NCBI GenBank assembly: GCA_023515745.1
Contig: JALECJ010000256.1
Span: 558,001 to 622,000 of the forward strand
Length of the DNA: 64,000 nucleotides
Direction: 5' to 3'
Origin: Amoeboaphelidium protococcarum
Lineage: Eukaryota > Aphelidiomycota > Aphelidea
The translations under genes were made by a program, and so were the position numbers. This document shows positions 24,901 to 36,733 of this stretch, piece by piece. How positions within the stretch are numbered: the stretch's first letter is position 1; each line of letters opens with the position of its first letter. Under the pieces are notes generated by a model. The model searched no databases and was not told the DNA's origin. It worked only from the letters and a program-made list of their open reading frames with translations.

Positions 24901-25216
24901 TATGACTGCGGTATGTCTTGCTGTCGTTATGGCTGCTCTATGTGGAGGTGGCCCTAATTTGGCCGATATGTAGAAGATCAATCTAGGCTGGATTCTTGAT
25001 CTTTCATATGCTCGCTGGGGAGCTGAGGCGTGGTATTCTGAAGAGCTGCTCCTTTTCGATGGTGTATTTGAAATTTATAACGTGTCCGCTGCCGTGTTTG
25101 GGTTCACGCTTGGTAGATACTTGGTAGATATCATCATTATGATCATAATTGGTTGTGTTTGGAGAGTAATTGGATACCTATTGCTGATCTGTTTAAATCG
25201 ACAAAAGTAGCGTTGA
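21947..25216 (+). CDS. ABCG (White-type) half transporter with Cys-rich N-terminal domain, 1089 aa
   Basis: ATP-driven membrane transporter, probably for lipid or sterol-like compounds. In order: a Cys/Pro-rich extracellular or lumenal domain (residues about 30-145, with repeated YCPN/CPE motifs); one transmembrane segment (about 150-170); a basic linker; an ABC domain with Walker [10 protein letters not shown] from residue 392, signature SGGQRKR from 493 in which the Gln is TAG, Walker [11 protein letters not shown] with Asp516, and the H-loop VVHQPRYE whose Gln is also TAG; a long acidic linker (about 640-800); and an ABC2-type membrane domain with several helices to the C-terminus. Cys-rich N-terminus plus NBD-TMD order matches the ABCG24/28-type subfamily of plants and fungi. 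Single frame, no introns seen. Confidence 0.92.
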
Positions 25217-25339
25217 TTATCATTCAAAATTTTGTTCACTATACGTGGTGAAGTAATTATTTAGTGACGTCTGGAATATAATAAAAAATTATCAACTTGA
25301 AGGCAAATTTCTAATTTTTCAACAAGAACGCTAACCATC

Positions 25340-26063
25340 TCAATATTCTAAGATTGCTGCGCCAGCATCAGTGACTTGTGGAATATTGCTCTTGATATCG
25401 AACGCTTTACTCAAAACAATCTTGAAGATTTTCTAAATGTTCACACCCTACTGCGAGGAGGTGAAGATCAGCGGTGCCTTCATGGCCTTGGCAAACTTTC
25501 GGCTCTGGCTAGTGATCTCCTCTTAGTCTTCCTTACTCAGCTGCTGAAACTGATCGTACTTGGTGCCGATGAGAAACGGGAGCGCCGTCTTGTTGAAGCC
25601 TCGCGCCTGGCGATACCACTCCTTGACAGAGTTAAGCGTGGACTTTCTGGATAGATCAAACATGAACAGTAGAGCCACGGACTCATTGCACACCAGGGGC
25701 AACATGTTCACGAATTCTTTCTACCCACCTAGATCCCAGATGGAGAAGGTGATCTCGTTATTCTTCAACGTGATGCTCTTCTCCATAAAATTGACGCCCA
25801 GAGTCTGAATGTAATCTTCATCAAAAGTGCCCTCAACATACTTGACCATCAACGAAGTTTTACCAATTTGAGAGTCACCCAACATGCCAATTTTCAACAC
25901 GATACTACATCACATGAATATAAATCACATTTAATTATCGCATAGATAACTCTATTACTTACTTTTTCTTTTACTGTTCTACAGCGCCATCATCGGTCTG
26001 ATCGTTGGTCGTTTCAAGAGTGTTGTTGGCAGCAGCGGTGCTTCTAGAAGTACTCTAATCCAT
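25340..26063 (-). CDS. SPG1: Spg1/Tem1-type small GTPase, 221 aa, one intron
   Basis: Ras-superfamily GTPase that in fungi triggers septation or mitotic exit at the spindle pole body. Exon 1 is 25963-26063 and exon 2 is 25340-25904. The 58-nt intron (25905-25962) has donor GTAAGT and acceptor TGTAG, and removing it restores one frame. G1 is GMLGDSQIGKTSL, G3 is IWDLGGQKEF with the Gln as TAG, and G4 is the atypical IGTKYD in place of NKxD, which is characteristic of Spg1/Tem1. STLNSVKEWYRQARGFNK is also diagnostic of the family. There is no C-terminal prenylation Cys, as expected for Spg1. The N-terminal 30 residues are Thr/Gln-rich. The gene is in line with Sec61, 409 bp downstream. Confidence 0.93.
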
Positions 26064-26472
26064 GCTATTGCTGATATATAATAGATTTGTATTTAGAAAA
26101 CAATAAAGCAGTGTTAATTGATTCAAATGAGAAGCATTAAAAGTAATATAAAATTAGGCGCATAGTTACAATGTCCTACATAATACTACTGTCAATGGCA
26201 ACTTGAGGATTTCTAATGCGTTTCCATAACGACTCACTCTCGCGCGATCAAGTCGTTCGTTAATCAAGTGGTGACGTCGACCTACAGAACACTGTCAGTA
26301 TGACTATAGGACTCCGCTCAAATTCTTAAACTCTAAAAACTAGAGAATAAATTAAAATAAAATAAAAATCTATGCTTGGTATAAAAGTCTTCTATTGAAA
26401 GACTCATACTAACTAATGTTACCCAAATTCATTGTCGTAATCAGTAGAAAATTAAATGGCAGCAACAGTCGA
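26064..26472. other. Intergenic region between Sec61 and Spg1
   Basis: Both neighbours lie on the minus strand, so this holds the Sec61 3' end and the Spg1 promoter. A GC-richer patch at about 26240-26285 contains CGTTCGTTAATC and TGACGTCGAC-like words. No gene seen. Confidence 0.5.
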
Positions 26473-28012
26473 TCAGAATAAATCAATGCCGCTCAGTTCC
26501 GACTACTCCTTGACGAACATCTCAAAGTACTGATAAATGATCGTCACAGCCAGTAAAATACCAGTACCGCTACCAATCGCGTCCATCATGTCAGCCACAA
26601 TAGACAGGGCACCGATACACATTCCACCGAAAGCGGCCGCAGTCGGAATGATGCGCTTCAACTCCTTGTACATTGATCCCTCACGATGACCACGCATAAC
26701 CATTTGCTGTTCCTTCAACTGACGCGCCACGTCACGAGGCGAAGATCCGCTCACTTCAATCCACGTCTTGGACAAGAACGCGCACGCAGACAGCATAAAC
26801 GCTACATACACCGCAAAGTGGATCGGATCACTCAGTGCACTCACCCAATTGTGAGGTGGAGAGATGTAGTACGCCATTCCACCGCTAGCCTTTAACTGAC
26901 TAGTTCCCTCCAACGGCTCCCATACACCAACCAGACGAACAAGGAAATTCTCTGGATAGCGATTGAACAGCAGCTGGGAAACAAAGTAAATGTTGGACAC
27001 CAGCGCAGACTGCAGCATGATAGGCATGTTCGAGGTATAGAACAACTTCACAGGAAAAGTACCTTAATGACCGCGAAACTTATTGCTCTTCACCGGAATT
27101 TCAATTCTGAATCCCTAAAAGTAAATGACAATGGCAAACACGACCAGAGTCGACAACAGACTAGACAAGTTCGGTGCATGAGATCTAAAGAAGGCTTCAC
27201 GCACGGCACGCATCTTATCAGATCGGGTGATGATCAAGTGGAAGAAGGCCAGAATAGCTCCATGGAACTCAGTACCACGACCAGTGTTAATAGTGGTTGG
27301 TGAAAATGACTGCCACATGATATTCTCACAAATGTTGGTGGCAATGAACAGCGAGATACCGGCACCCAGACCGTAACCCTTCTGCAACATCTCATCCAGC
27401 AGAATGACAATAAGACCAGCGATAGTCAACTACAACACTAGTAGAAGACAAATACCAGCTCCAATTTCCTTTGGATCTCCATAGAACCCACTCAGAATAC
27501 TGACCAGAGCCTGGCCAAAAGTCATAATGATAGCCAACAACTTCTGCGCACCATTGAAAAGGGCACGATCTTCTTTCAAGCTGTGGTCCACTTCAATAAT
27601 ACCCGCTCCGGATAAAAGTTGAATAATCATACCAGAAGTGACAATCGGAGTAATACCATACTCCATCAAGGTACCACGATTACTGGCCATGATAACACGG
27701 AGCCAGAACATGGGATCAGAGGAGTCGGAACTCATAATGCCATATAGCGGAATCTAGGAACACACCAGAAAAATGATCAGTGTAATTGCGGTCCATAGAA
27801 TCTTCTCTCTAAATTACACCTACAAGTTTAACACATCCAATTGTCAATGGTCATAATGAGCTGAGAATCAACGGATAAATTACTCTTCTATCAGGCTGGG
27901 CAACTTCAGGAATTAGAGCCATAAACGGCCTAATCAAATGCAAAAATCTCACTACATATTTAGATTTGAAATGTATGGTTCACCCAGTTCCAAGTACAAT
28001 CCTACCTCCCAT
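26473..28012 (-). CDS. SEC61A: Protein translocon subunit Sec61 alpha, 473 aa, two introns
   Basis: Channel-forming subunit of the ER translocon. A 7-nt first exon (28006-28012, encoding Met-Gly plus one base) joins across intron 1 (27952-28005, 54 nt) to exon 2 (27884-27951), which gives [16 protein letters not shown]. Intron 2 (27820-27883, 64 nt) leads to exon 3 (26473-27819) starting [10 protein letters not shown]. Spliced length is close to the usual 476 residues. Recognisable elements are [31 protein letters not shown] (plug region), [13 protein letters not shown] and the C-terminal [13 protein letters not shown], where the Gln is TAG. About ten hydrophobic helices are visible. The tiny first exon is supported by the family's MGxRFL start and good splice sites at both ends. 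Confidence 0.94.
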
Positions 28013-28319
28013 CACAGCTTCTTCTTAACAGTAGAGCTTCTAAGGTCGCGGTGTGATTGTTCGTTCGTTCGTTCCGGGAAAGAACGGAATCGCTGAGAAG
28101 AAAGTTTTCAGCAGATCGACACAGCGAGAACGAACGGCCCAAGGTGGACGCGATTCTCTTTCATGTTAAACTCAAAAATAATCGTCACACACTGTATATC
28201 CTTTTATAAAGATTCTGATGTAAAATGGTAATTTATCATCTTAAACCGCAGAGAAGTAAAATTATAGTATAATCCAATTTGTTTTCAACTCAAATGTATA
28301 CCCACATTCAACCGCTTGA
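28013..28319. other. Intergenic region upstream of Sec61
   Basis: 307 bp between the IleRS stop and the Sec61 start, both minus strand. It contains a tandem GTTC repeat (GTTCGTTCGTTCGTTCC, about 28058-28074) and a partial inverted match (GAACGAACGG, about 28130), plausibly promoter elements. No gene. Confidence 0.5.
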
Positions 28320-31300
28320 TCAAGCATTCTTCTTGAGATATAGATTAAAGGTGGAGCCATTGATCTCAGTCTCTTCTACAATATCCGTCGCTTGGCTATC
28401 ATCCAGCAGTTACGATGGAGCTGATTTGAACATACTGACAAGAGTCTCCTTCTAAGTTTTCAGCATCTCATTGACTTGGTCATCCAGATCATTGACAAAC
28501 TTGTAATAGACATCAACAGAGTCAGTCTACACAAACCCGGCCTTTCTTCTCAACTTTTACACGCGATTGATCCACTCACGCGCCAAACCTTCCTGAAGCA
28601 GCTGCTTGTCCAAAGTGGTGTCAAGCAGAATCAACGCATCCTTTTCACTGTTGGATTCATAGTTTCCGCTTGAAGCACTAGCATCAAAGAATCTTCCTAC
28701 ACTAAGTTCTTCATTCGTCAAGTCAAATCCTGCCAATTGTATCTTATTCGTAGTCATAAACTACTTCACCTCCTGAGAACTTAGATCATTTAGAGCATTC
28801 TTAATTTTAGCTGTATCCTTTCTAAACTTGAGACCCAGTACTTTATTGTCAGGCTAAATTTTGTATCTCACACCATACTACTCTTCATCTTGAGTCAAGG
28901 TAATAGTTCTCACGTTCAACTCTTCTTTGATATAGCTCTCCAGTCTCTGGATATCCTGTTTGTACTCCTCAGACTGGTAAATAATCACCAGCTCTCTCAG
29001 CGGCTACCTCAGAGAGATATTCTTCTGCTCTCTTGTCTACCTACCCAACAAAATCACAGTCTACATTCTACCAACTGCACGCTCAGTTTCCTGGTCAAAA
29101 TACTCCTATCTCACACTCGGAAAGTCGATAAAGTGGACTGAACTCGTAACCTTAAACTACTTGTTAAATGCACTATCAGCAGGTATGAACTATTTAAGGC
29201 CTTGATACATATTTTCACAAAGAAATGGAGTAAACGGAGCCATGGCACGCGTCAAAGTCAGCAAGACTTCGAACAGAGTATTCAAAGCCACTTGAGTCTC
29301 CTCTGTGCCATTCTCACCTTTCAAACGCTTTCGATTGAATCTAATGTACCAGTTGGTGATACTATCAATCAACTTCAACAGCTTTGGCACCACAGTGTAC
29401 AATCTATAGGCAGCCATCTCAGCGCGCACAAATTGAATCAGCGATTGGGTGGATCCCAAAATCCACTTGTCCATAAGATTATCCAGCTGTGAGACATTCT
29501 CATTGTACATGAAATCAATGCCGGCGTCCTTCTTCAGTAACAAAGCCTAGGCGGCAAAGAATTTAAAAGAATTCACCCACGGAGATAGAACATCCTTCAA
29601 AACCTCCAAGACTCCATCCTCTTTAAACTTCAAAGTCTCGGCACGAACAACAGGTGAATTAATCAAGTAGAGACGAAGAGCATCAGCACCATAAGCTTCA
29701 ATAACAGTAGAAGGCTCCGGATAATTCTTCAACCTCTTTGACATCTTCTTACCATCTGATGCCAACACTAAGCCATTCACGATCAGATTCTTGAAAGGAG
29801 GTTGGTCAAATAGATGAGTGGACAGAACCAGCAAAGTATAAAACCAACCACGCGTCTAATCCAAACCTTCAGCAATAAAGTCAGCGGGGAATGACTTCTC
29901 AAATACTTCCTTTTTCTCAAATGGATAATGCTGCTGGGCATAAGGCATGGAACCACTCTCAAACCAGCAATCAAAAACTTCCTCAATTCTCTTCAAATTG
30001 CCTTTACCCTTCTTAGATGGAATCTGAATATGATCAATGTTGTCTCTGTGCAGATCGGTGACGCCAGTCTGACCCGACAGCTACTCCAACTCTTCGACAG
30101 AGCCCACACAGACAATCTCCTCCATATCATCGCTCGCCCAAATTGGGATAGGTGTACCCCAATAACGATTTCTACTAACCGCCCAATCTCGAGCATTAGC
30201 CAGCCAATTAGCAAACCTCTTCTCCTGCACAAAGTCTGGTACCCAATGAGTTAAACTGTTATTCTTCAGCAGTTTTGGCACAATCTCTTCAACACGAACG
30301 AACCAACACGGAACAGCCTTGTAGATCAGAGGAGTGTCAGAGCGCCAACAAAAAGGATAACTATGAGATAACTGCGATTGTCTGACAACTCTTCCCTGAT
30401 TCTTCAACTATTTAGTGATCAACTTATCGGCATCTTTGACGTAGACGCCCTTAAAATCGGCAACCTTCTCCATATAACAGCCACTTTCATCCACAGGACA
30501 GTAACCAGTTTCGCCTTTGGCAATGATTCCATTGGCTAGACAAACGCGGTAATCATCTTCACCAAATCCAGGCGCTTGATGGACAATACCAGTACCACTG
30601 TCATCAGTCACGTAGGTATCACTCACAATCTTGAAAGCAGACTCCTTCTTGTCTGCAAAGTAATCAAATAGAGGCACATACTTCATACCAACCAACTCAG
30701 CGCCTTTGTACTTCTTGATTACCTAGAACTTGGCCTTCTTAGGATCCTTGTAAAGAATCTCCAACCTCTTTTCTAAAAGAATCCAATTAGAGCCACTCTC
30801 CTCGTCTTTGATCTGAACATAATCAAACTCGGGGTGAACACAGAGAGCAAGATTACTAGGCAATGTCCATGGAGTGGTGGTCCACGCCAGCACAGAAACG
30901 TCAGGCTGATCCACCAAAGGAAATGACACAGTGACGGCAGGATCAAGCACATCCTTATAGTTTTAGTTGGCCTCAAAGTTACTCAGTGGTGTATTACACG
31001 CAGTAGAGAAAGGCATCACCTTAAATCCTTAATAAACTTGTCCCTTTTCAAACAGCTGCTTGAACACCCACCACACGCTCTCCATGTACGAAGTGTTCAG
31101 CGTCTTGTAATCATTTTCAAAATCAATCCATCTACCCATTCTCTCCACCGTAATCTCCCACTCTTTAGCGTATCTCATCACAATGGAGCGACACTCTGCA
31201 TTATACTTATCAATGCCCAACTTCATGACATCTTCCTTGTTTTTGATTCCCAACTTCTTATCAATCTCATATTCCACCGGAAGACCATGAGTATCCCAGC

Positions 31301-31595
31301 CGAACCTTCTCTCCACATAATGGCCAGTCTGTGCAGCATAACGCGTCACAGTATCTTTGATCGTTCCCGCCAGCAGATGGCCATAATGTGGCAGACCAGT
31401 GGCAAAAGGTGGACCATCATAAAAAGAGTATCTTGGTTTGCCTTCACCAAGTTTAGTTTATGTCTTGAACGCGTCCACAGAACGCCAAAATTCCAATACT
31501 TTGCGTTCCTCAGCAGCAAATTCATGCCTCATCAGAGTCAAGTTTGGATTCTTGACATCAGCCAAATGACACTTTGAGCTTTAATCAGATGACAT
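28320..31595 (-). CDS. IARS1: Isoleucyl-tRNA synthetase, cytoplasmic type, 1091 aa
   Basis: Charges tRNA-Ile with isoleucine. A single frame runs from ATG (31593-31595) to TGA (28320-28322). The class I 'HIGH' motif appears as PHYGH within [15 protein letters not shown] near residue 70. [17 protein letters not shown] follows. The editing domain is present ([16 protein letters not shown]), and the 'KMSKS' loop is [14 protein letters not shown] near residue 610. The anticodon-binding domain and an extended C-terminal domain bring it to the length of eukaryotic cytosolic enzymes. No mitochondrial presequence is evident. A small plus-strand ORF overlaps its start by 7 bp. Confidence 0.95.
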
Positions 31596-31906
31596 CTCGA
31601 TTACTATTGTTCTTCAAATCTAATAGTCAGTTTACTGTTGAATTACAATAGCGAGGCTTAGCCAAAAAGATTTCGGTTGATCTGGAAGGAAAAACGCGAT
31701 TGCAAAGGCGCGCTCAATCAGATCCGTTGCTCTTTCTTAATGGGAAGGGAAAGCATCAGCGACGGAGCCTAGAGATAACAATTGACAATTCAGTGCCGTT
31801 TCAGATGGTGAGAAATCCGACGAGGCGTAAACGCGATCATTTCCAATCTCGGAAGTTATTGTCTGTTTCAGTAAGTGAAACGGATTTCTTGAGGCCGATA
31901 GATTGA
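31589..31906 (+). CDS. Small basic protein, 105 aa, unknown
   Basis: ATG 31589 to TGA 31904-31906, one TAG read as Gln. It starts inside the first codons of the antisense IleRS gene, overlapping by 7 bp. The N-terminus is hydrophobic/basic ([11 protein letters not shown]), followed by QRGLAKKISVDLEG and Arg/Lys-rich stretches (NPTRRKRDH). A mitochondrial presequence is possible. No family recognised. It is followed 89 bp later by DMC1 on the same strand. Confidence 0.4.
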
Positions 31907-31995
31907 AATGCATCAGCCTGGACTACTCCTCTTTCACATATATACTCGACACTTATAACATTTCCACAAAGTGAACATCTATTCATAGCACTATT

Positions 31996-33363
31996 ATGAC
32001 TCAAAGAAGTACTCAAAAGTCTACTCAACAGACTCAGCATACTTAGTTGGAGCCAACAATTCCTGAAGAACGCGTTGAATCTCAGGAACTTTTGGAAGAT
32101 GAGGTAGGTTCAATCAATGTCACTCTTTACTATTTCAATGCTTTATTAGTATACATTTAGGAATGCTTCTTTCAAGATATTGATGAATTACAAAACCAAG
32201 GCATCAATGCAAGTGACATACAAAAGTTGAAGGTTGCAGGTGTGTGTACAGTACGGTAAGACGTGTTTTGTGAGATCAAGTAGCTTTTCAACGTCGCACA
32301 CGTTTCACAGATCCGACATTGTAGTGGAGTGATGATGTGCGCCAAGAAGAATCTCTTAAAGATCAAAGGCTTATCTGAGGCTAAAGTCGACAAGATTCGT
32401 GAAGCTGCCAGCAAGATGACGGTTAGTTTGCCGCATACTAATTCTTAACTTACTTTGATCGGTATCATACGTGATGAGTGTAGGACTGTGGCTTTATGAC
32501 TGCGATGGAATGTGCTGTTCGTCGTCAAAGTGTCCTGAGAATAACTACTGGCAGTGCTGAGTTTGATAAGTTACTGGGTGGAGGCGTCTAGTCAATGCAA
32601 ATCACTGAGGTGTTCGGAGAGTTCAGAACCGGCAAAACTCAGTTGTCTCATACTTTGTGCGTGGCGTGTCAACTTGATCCGAGTCAAGGTGGCGCTGGCG
32701 GTAAAGCAGCCTATATTGACACCGAGGGAACGTTCCGTCCAAACAGAATTTCTCAGATTGCCACAAGATTTGGACTGGATCCTGATGAAGCTGCTGAGAA
32801 CGTTATCTATGCACGTGCGTATAATTGTGAGCATCAGATGGAGCTAATCACCCTGCTGGCTGCGCGCTTCGCAGAAGAACGTGGTGTATACCGTCTCTTG
32901 GTTGTCGACTCTATCATTGCTCTGTTTCGTTCTGACTACACCGGTATGTGTGTTTATTTGATTGATATTTTATGTTGATGCGTAATGTGTAGGACGTGGT
33001 GAATTGGGCGAACGTCAACAAAAGTTGAATCAAATGCTGTCTCGTTTGATCAAGATCTCGGAGGAGTTCAACATTGCGGTATTCATCACCAACCAAATGA
33101 CCTCTGATCCTGGTGCTGCGCTATCATTTGTTCCCGATCCTAAAAAGGTAAATCTTCTCATAGTAATGGAGACATTAACATCTTTATACTTTATGTAGGC
33201 TGTTGGTGGACATATTCTGGCTCACGCATCTTCAACGAGAATTGCGCTGCGCAAAGGCCGTGCTGAGACTCGTATTGCCAAGATCAATGATAGCGCAGAT
33301 ATGCCTGAAGGTGAGGCTGTCTATGCTATTAGTGAAGGCGGTATAATCGATGCTACTGAATGA
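31996..33363 (+). CDS. DMC1: Meiotic recombinase DMC1, 359 aa, five introns
   Basis: RecA/RAD51-family strand-exchange protein acting in meiotic recombination. Exons: 31996-32103, 32161-32255, 32325-32421, 32484-32943, 32993-33147 and 33199-33363. Introns are 57, 69, 62, 49 and 51 nt. Donors are GTAGGT, GTAAGA, GTTAGT, GTATGT and GTAAAT; all acceptors end TAG. The N-terminal helix-hairpin-helix region has [18 protein letters not shown] and [16 protein letters not shown]. The core has [15 protein letters not shown], Walker [20 protein letters not shown], the L1-region [19 protein letters not shown], and [10 protein letters not shown]. It ends [14 protein letters not shown]...GGIIDATE. These match DMC1 better than RAD51. 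VQSMQITEV contains a TAG-coded Gln. Its presence implies meiosis. Confidence 0.94.
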
Positions 33364-33527
33364 TATGGATAAGCGGAGATGGTATGACTTAAATCAACAA
33401 CTAATTTTATATCCACTTTTCTAATTCATACACTCTTTTCTCATCATCATCAATATTCGAAATCATACTTTACTATACAGCATCATTATAATCAAAGTCA
33501 TCTTTCTACAGTTCTGCACAATAAATT

Positions 33528-34373
33528 TCACTTGGCCGCTCTAGTTACGCGTTTAGGAGTAGCAACTGATGCTGAGGATTTTTTAGCTGTACCAGCCTTT
33601 TTAGCAGATGCTGAAGATTTACCGCTTTTAGCAGCAGATGCGCCAGACTTCTTCACAGAGCCCACAGAAGTCTTTTTCTCCTTCTTACCAGATGATGGCT
33701 TCTTTGCAGGCGAGGAAGCACTAGATTTCTTTACCGTAGCGGCAGGTGATTCCGTTTTATTTCTTGGTGTCGATGGAGGCGTTGCAATTGGAGATGATTT
33801 TCCAGCAGCAGATACTTTGCGCTTCTTCGTCACGGGTGTCTCCACAGTATCGTTGGCATTCTTTTTAGCAGCTGAACTTGGCTTACTCGTGGATTATCTG
33901 CCTGATGATTTTTTGCCAGTCCCAGAAGTAATCTTCTCATTACTCACCTGAGCAGCTTTCCTTTTACTCCCAGTCTTGATTTACCCAGTTGCTTGCTTCG
34001 AACCAGATGGCTTCTTCTTCGCGGCAGGTGTTGCAGCAACCTTCTTGGTAGCGCTGCCCTTTGCTTTGGCAGCTGCTGCAGTAGGCTTCTTCTTGGCACT
34101 ACCTTTCGCAGTCTTCTTTGCAGGACTCTTCTTCTGCACCGTCTTACCAGTCGAACTTTTCTTACTACTCATACCGCTGTTCAAGTCAGAATCAGAATCA
34201 TAACCTTCACCATCATCATTATCTCTCATAGATCTTGAGCCAATGCTTGATCTACTGCTAACCTTCTTCACTTGTTTCACATTGCCAGAGGACTTTTTTG
34301 AAACGGGCTTTCTCACTGCAGCTCCATCAAACTGAGTCTGCTGTTATTGTTCTGCTGATAATACCCCTCCCAT
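33528..34373 (-). CDS. Lys/Ala/Ser-rich H1-like chromatin protein, 281 aa
   Basis: Single frame from ATG (34371-34373) to TGA (33528-33530). Almost entirely Lys, Ala, Ser, Thr and Pro, with repeated AKKSS, SPAKK, SGKSS and TPKR words, like the tails of linker histones and related chromatin-compacting proteins. One acidic patch (DNDDGEGYDSDSD) lies near residue 60. No winged-helix globular domain of histone H1 is present, so it could be a tail-only H1, as in some protists, or another basic nuclear protein such as a nucleolar Srp40-like factor. It diverges from PRMT5 and converges with DMC1. Confidence 0.6.
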
Positions 34374-34801
34374 AGTTGCGATCAGTGTATGTATTCAAAT
34401 AATTAATTACTATAGTTACAGTCGCTTAGAGACTATATAAAAATATCTGCAGAGTTAATTGTTACGACGAAAAGCCTGTAAATGTACTAGCGTTGAGAGT
34501 CAAAGTGGAGGCTGTTTGTTTGTTCGTTTGTTTCACCTTGGAGTTCGCTGCCTCCAAGCCATTGATTGTGTTTGTTTAGTCAGTCCGTTGCTATAATATA
34601 TGAATTTAACGATTAGTCAACTACTTAGTTGAAATGGAATTAAATTGAGTTTTAATAATTACAAATTTCTTGTCTAAGTAAAATCTAATTGAAGCAATTT
34701 GTCAGTAAGTTTGCAATTTCTATACCATTCGTTACTCGCGCGTTTAACGCTCTTTAACAATCATACATTTCAACAAAGTTGCGGAATCGTTAACCTTTAT
34801 A
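34374..34801. other. Divergent intergenic region
   Basis: 428 bp between the H1-like gene (-) and PRMT5 (+). A TTTG/TTCG tandem run (about 34518-34540) resembles the GTTC repeat upstream of Sec61. Otherwise AT-rich; no gene. Confidence 0.5.
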
Positions 34802-36547
34802 ATGGCTGATATTATAGTTCATGAACCGCGTTAATAAAAAGTTGAAGGACTTGATCCTAAATTAAGATATCTATTGAACGTAACTAAGGATAATATAGAA
34901 AGTGTTGCGTTAAATGAAGTTGGTTTAAAATGGATCCCGTTGATAGAGAGCGCGTCAATCTAAAGTGAACTGGATCATCTGCTTGGCTGGTTTGAGTACT
35001 GCGACATTCAAGTAATTTGTCTAAATATGAAGCTAGATGAACAGAATAATGATAGCGCGTAAATACTTGACGACATAAGGACAGTGCAGCATATCTTATA
35101 AAAATCCAAACTCAGTATTTGGATTCGAATGAGTATTCGCGCGGAATCCTGGCGTTCCTGGTTGCAGATATCGCGTGCCTTGGAGTATAATACGCGTCTT
35201 CATCTCATCCTTCAATATGATAAGACTAGTTGCGTGGAACTATTGAAACTATATGCTGGTGAGCCAGTAAAAGCAATAGAGCTACTTGATGCGAATTTAC
35301 AAGGCGTTGAAGAGTTAATTCCGTTGGAGTTTCTGATTAGATACAAAGATGTCACATTCGTTCTCAGACGTGAGTGCTTAGATTTGAATGTTGATTATAT
35401 CGTATAGTATAAACACTAGCTAGCGTCGGATAGAAATGAATACTAGCAGAAAGTAGACCAGTATTACGATATTCTTCAGGTGCCGATGAAGCCAGCGAGC
35501 GATTACTTGTCTGATTATACGTACAGTATGTTTCTGGAAGACCGTGTCAAATATTATCAGTATAGGAACTCATTTGTCTAATGGCTTAAAAATAATCCAT
35601 ATATGCAATCATATTCAATTCTTAATGTTGGGTCTGGGTCTTAAGCTCCGTTGATATTTCAGTTTATTCAGGCAATAAGAATTGTGGGTGTTGATTTATT
35701 AAAGTTTAGATTTTATGCCATGGAACGGAATATATATGCTGCCAGAGCGTTGCAAAGATTGATTACCAAGTATGAATTATAAAAAGTGATTATATGCTTG
35801 CCACCTGCTGATATAAGACACGTTGATCAAATGTACTTCATTAAAGCTGATCTTCAGTTTTGTGGCTTTGATTTGGTAATCAGTGAATTGCTCGGATCTT
35901 TTGGGGATAATGAACTGTGTCCAGAGTGTCTGCGTCCTGCTGAACACTTTTTGACAGCGGGCTTTCATCAGAAGTTTATTCCATATAAATATTCTGCATA
36001 CATTTAGCCTATAACTTCGACAGTATTGAAACGGAAGATTCGAGAGCTTAGTGCGCAAGATGCTGAAGTAACATCATGTAGTCCGTTCGTTGTGAATATG
36101 AAGCAGTATGCCAGTATTGGGATGAGTGCAGCTAAAGTCTGGGAGTTTTCGCATCCCTTGTCGGAATAAGAGGATTTTACACGAGATTCAGGTACACACG
36201 TATTCTAAAACTAGCATGAAGTTCCTGTAAGACTGGATGCTGTTGCTGGATACTTTGATTGCGAATTGATTAAGGATGCTTAATCCGTCGATACAAAGAT
36301 CTCTATCGTTCCCGAATCTGGAACTGATGGACTGAACAGCTGGTTTCCTATTATATTTAATCTTGAAGAACCTGTTATTATTGAGCCATCATAAAGCGTT
36401 TGCATAAAATTTAAGAGAAAGCGCGATTCTCACTCAATGTGGTACGAATGGCAGGTAAATATACTCGATTAGATATCAGCTGAAGTCAAATACGTCTCAA
36501 AAGTTTACAACTTAAATGGCCAGCATTACAAAATTGAATTAGAATGA
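34802..36547 (+). CDS. PRMT5: Protein arginine methyltransferase 5 (Skb1/Hsl7 type), 581 aa
   Basis: Symmetric dimethylation of arginine in histones and spliceosomal Sm proteins. ATG 34802 to TGA 36545-36547. The N-terminal TIM-barrel part is present but short (about residues 1-225, including [14 protein letters not shown]). The SAM-binding region gives [16 protein letters not shown], and the Glu pair loop is [12 protein letters not shown] with Glu362 and Glu371, followed by [20 protein letters not shown] is a PRMT5 hallmark, and a C-terminal beta-barrel follows. The post-I motif is less conserved than usual: Ser replaces the common Arg after G-x-G. It is slightly shorter than the human enzyme (637 aa). 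Confidence 0.9.
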
Positions 36548-36733
36548 TACTGCATTGTAAGTATAACAAACATAGCAATCAACTAGGTAGTGTGTAGAAT
36601 AAAATGGCAAATTCAGTAAACATTTTTTATTCCTCGTTTCTCATATTTATCTTCTCATATCATTCATCATCATCATCATCATCAGTATTGTCCATCATTC
36701 ATAACGTAAATACACAAGTCCGCAGTGTCAAAA

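Noticed and set aside
32104-33198. DMC1 intervals as coding insertions
   Set aside because: Each has GT...TAG borders and removal restores the conserved DMC1 sequence; several would shift frame if retained.
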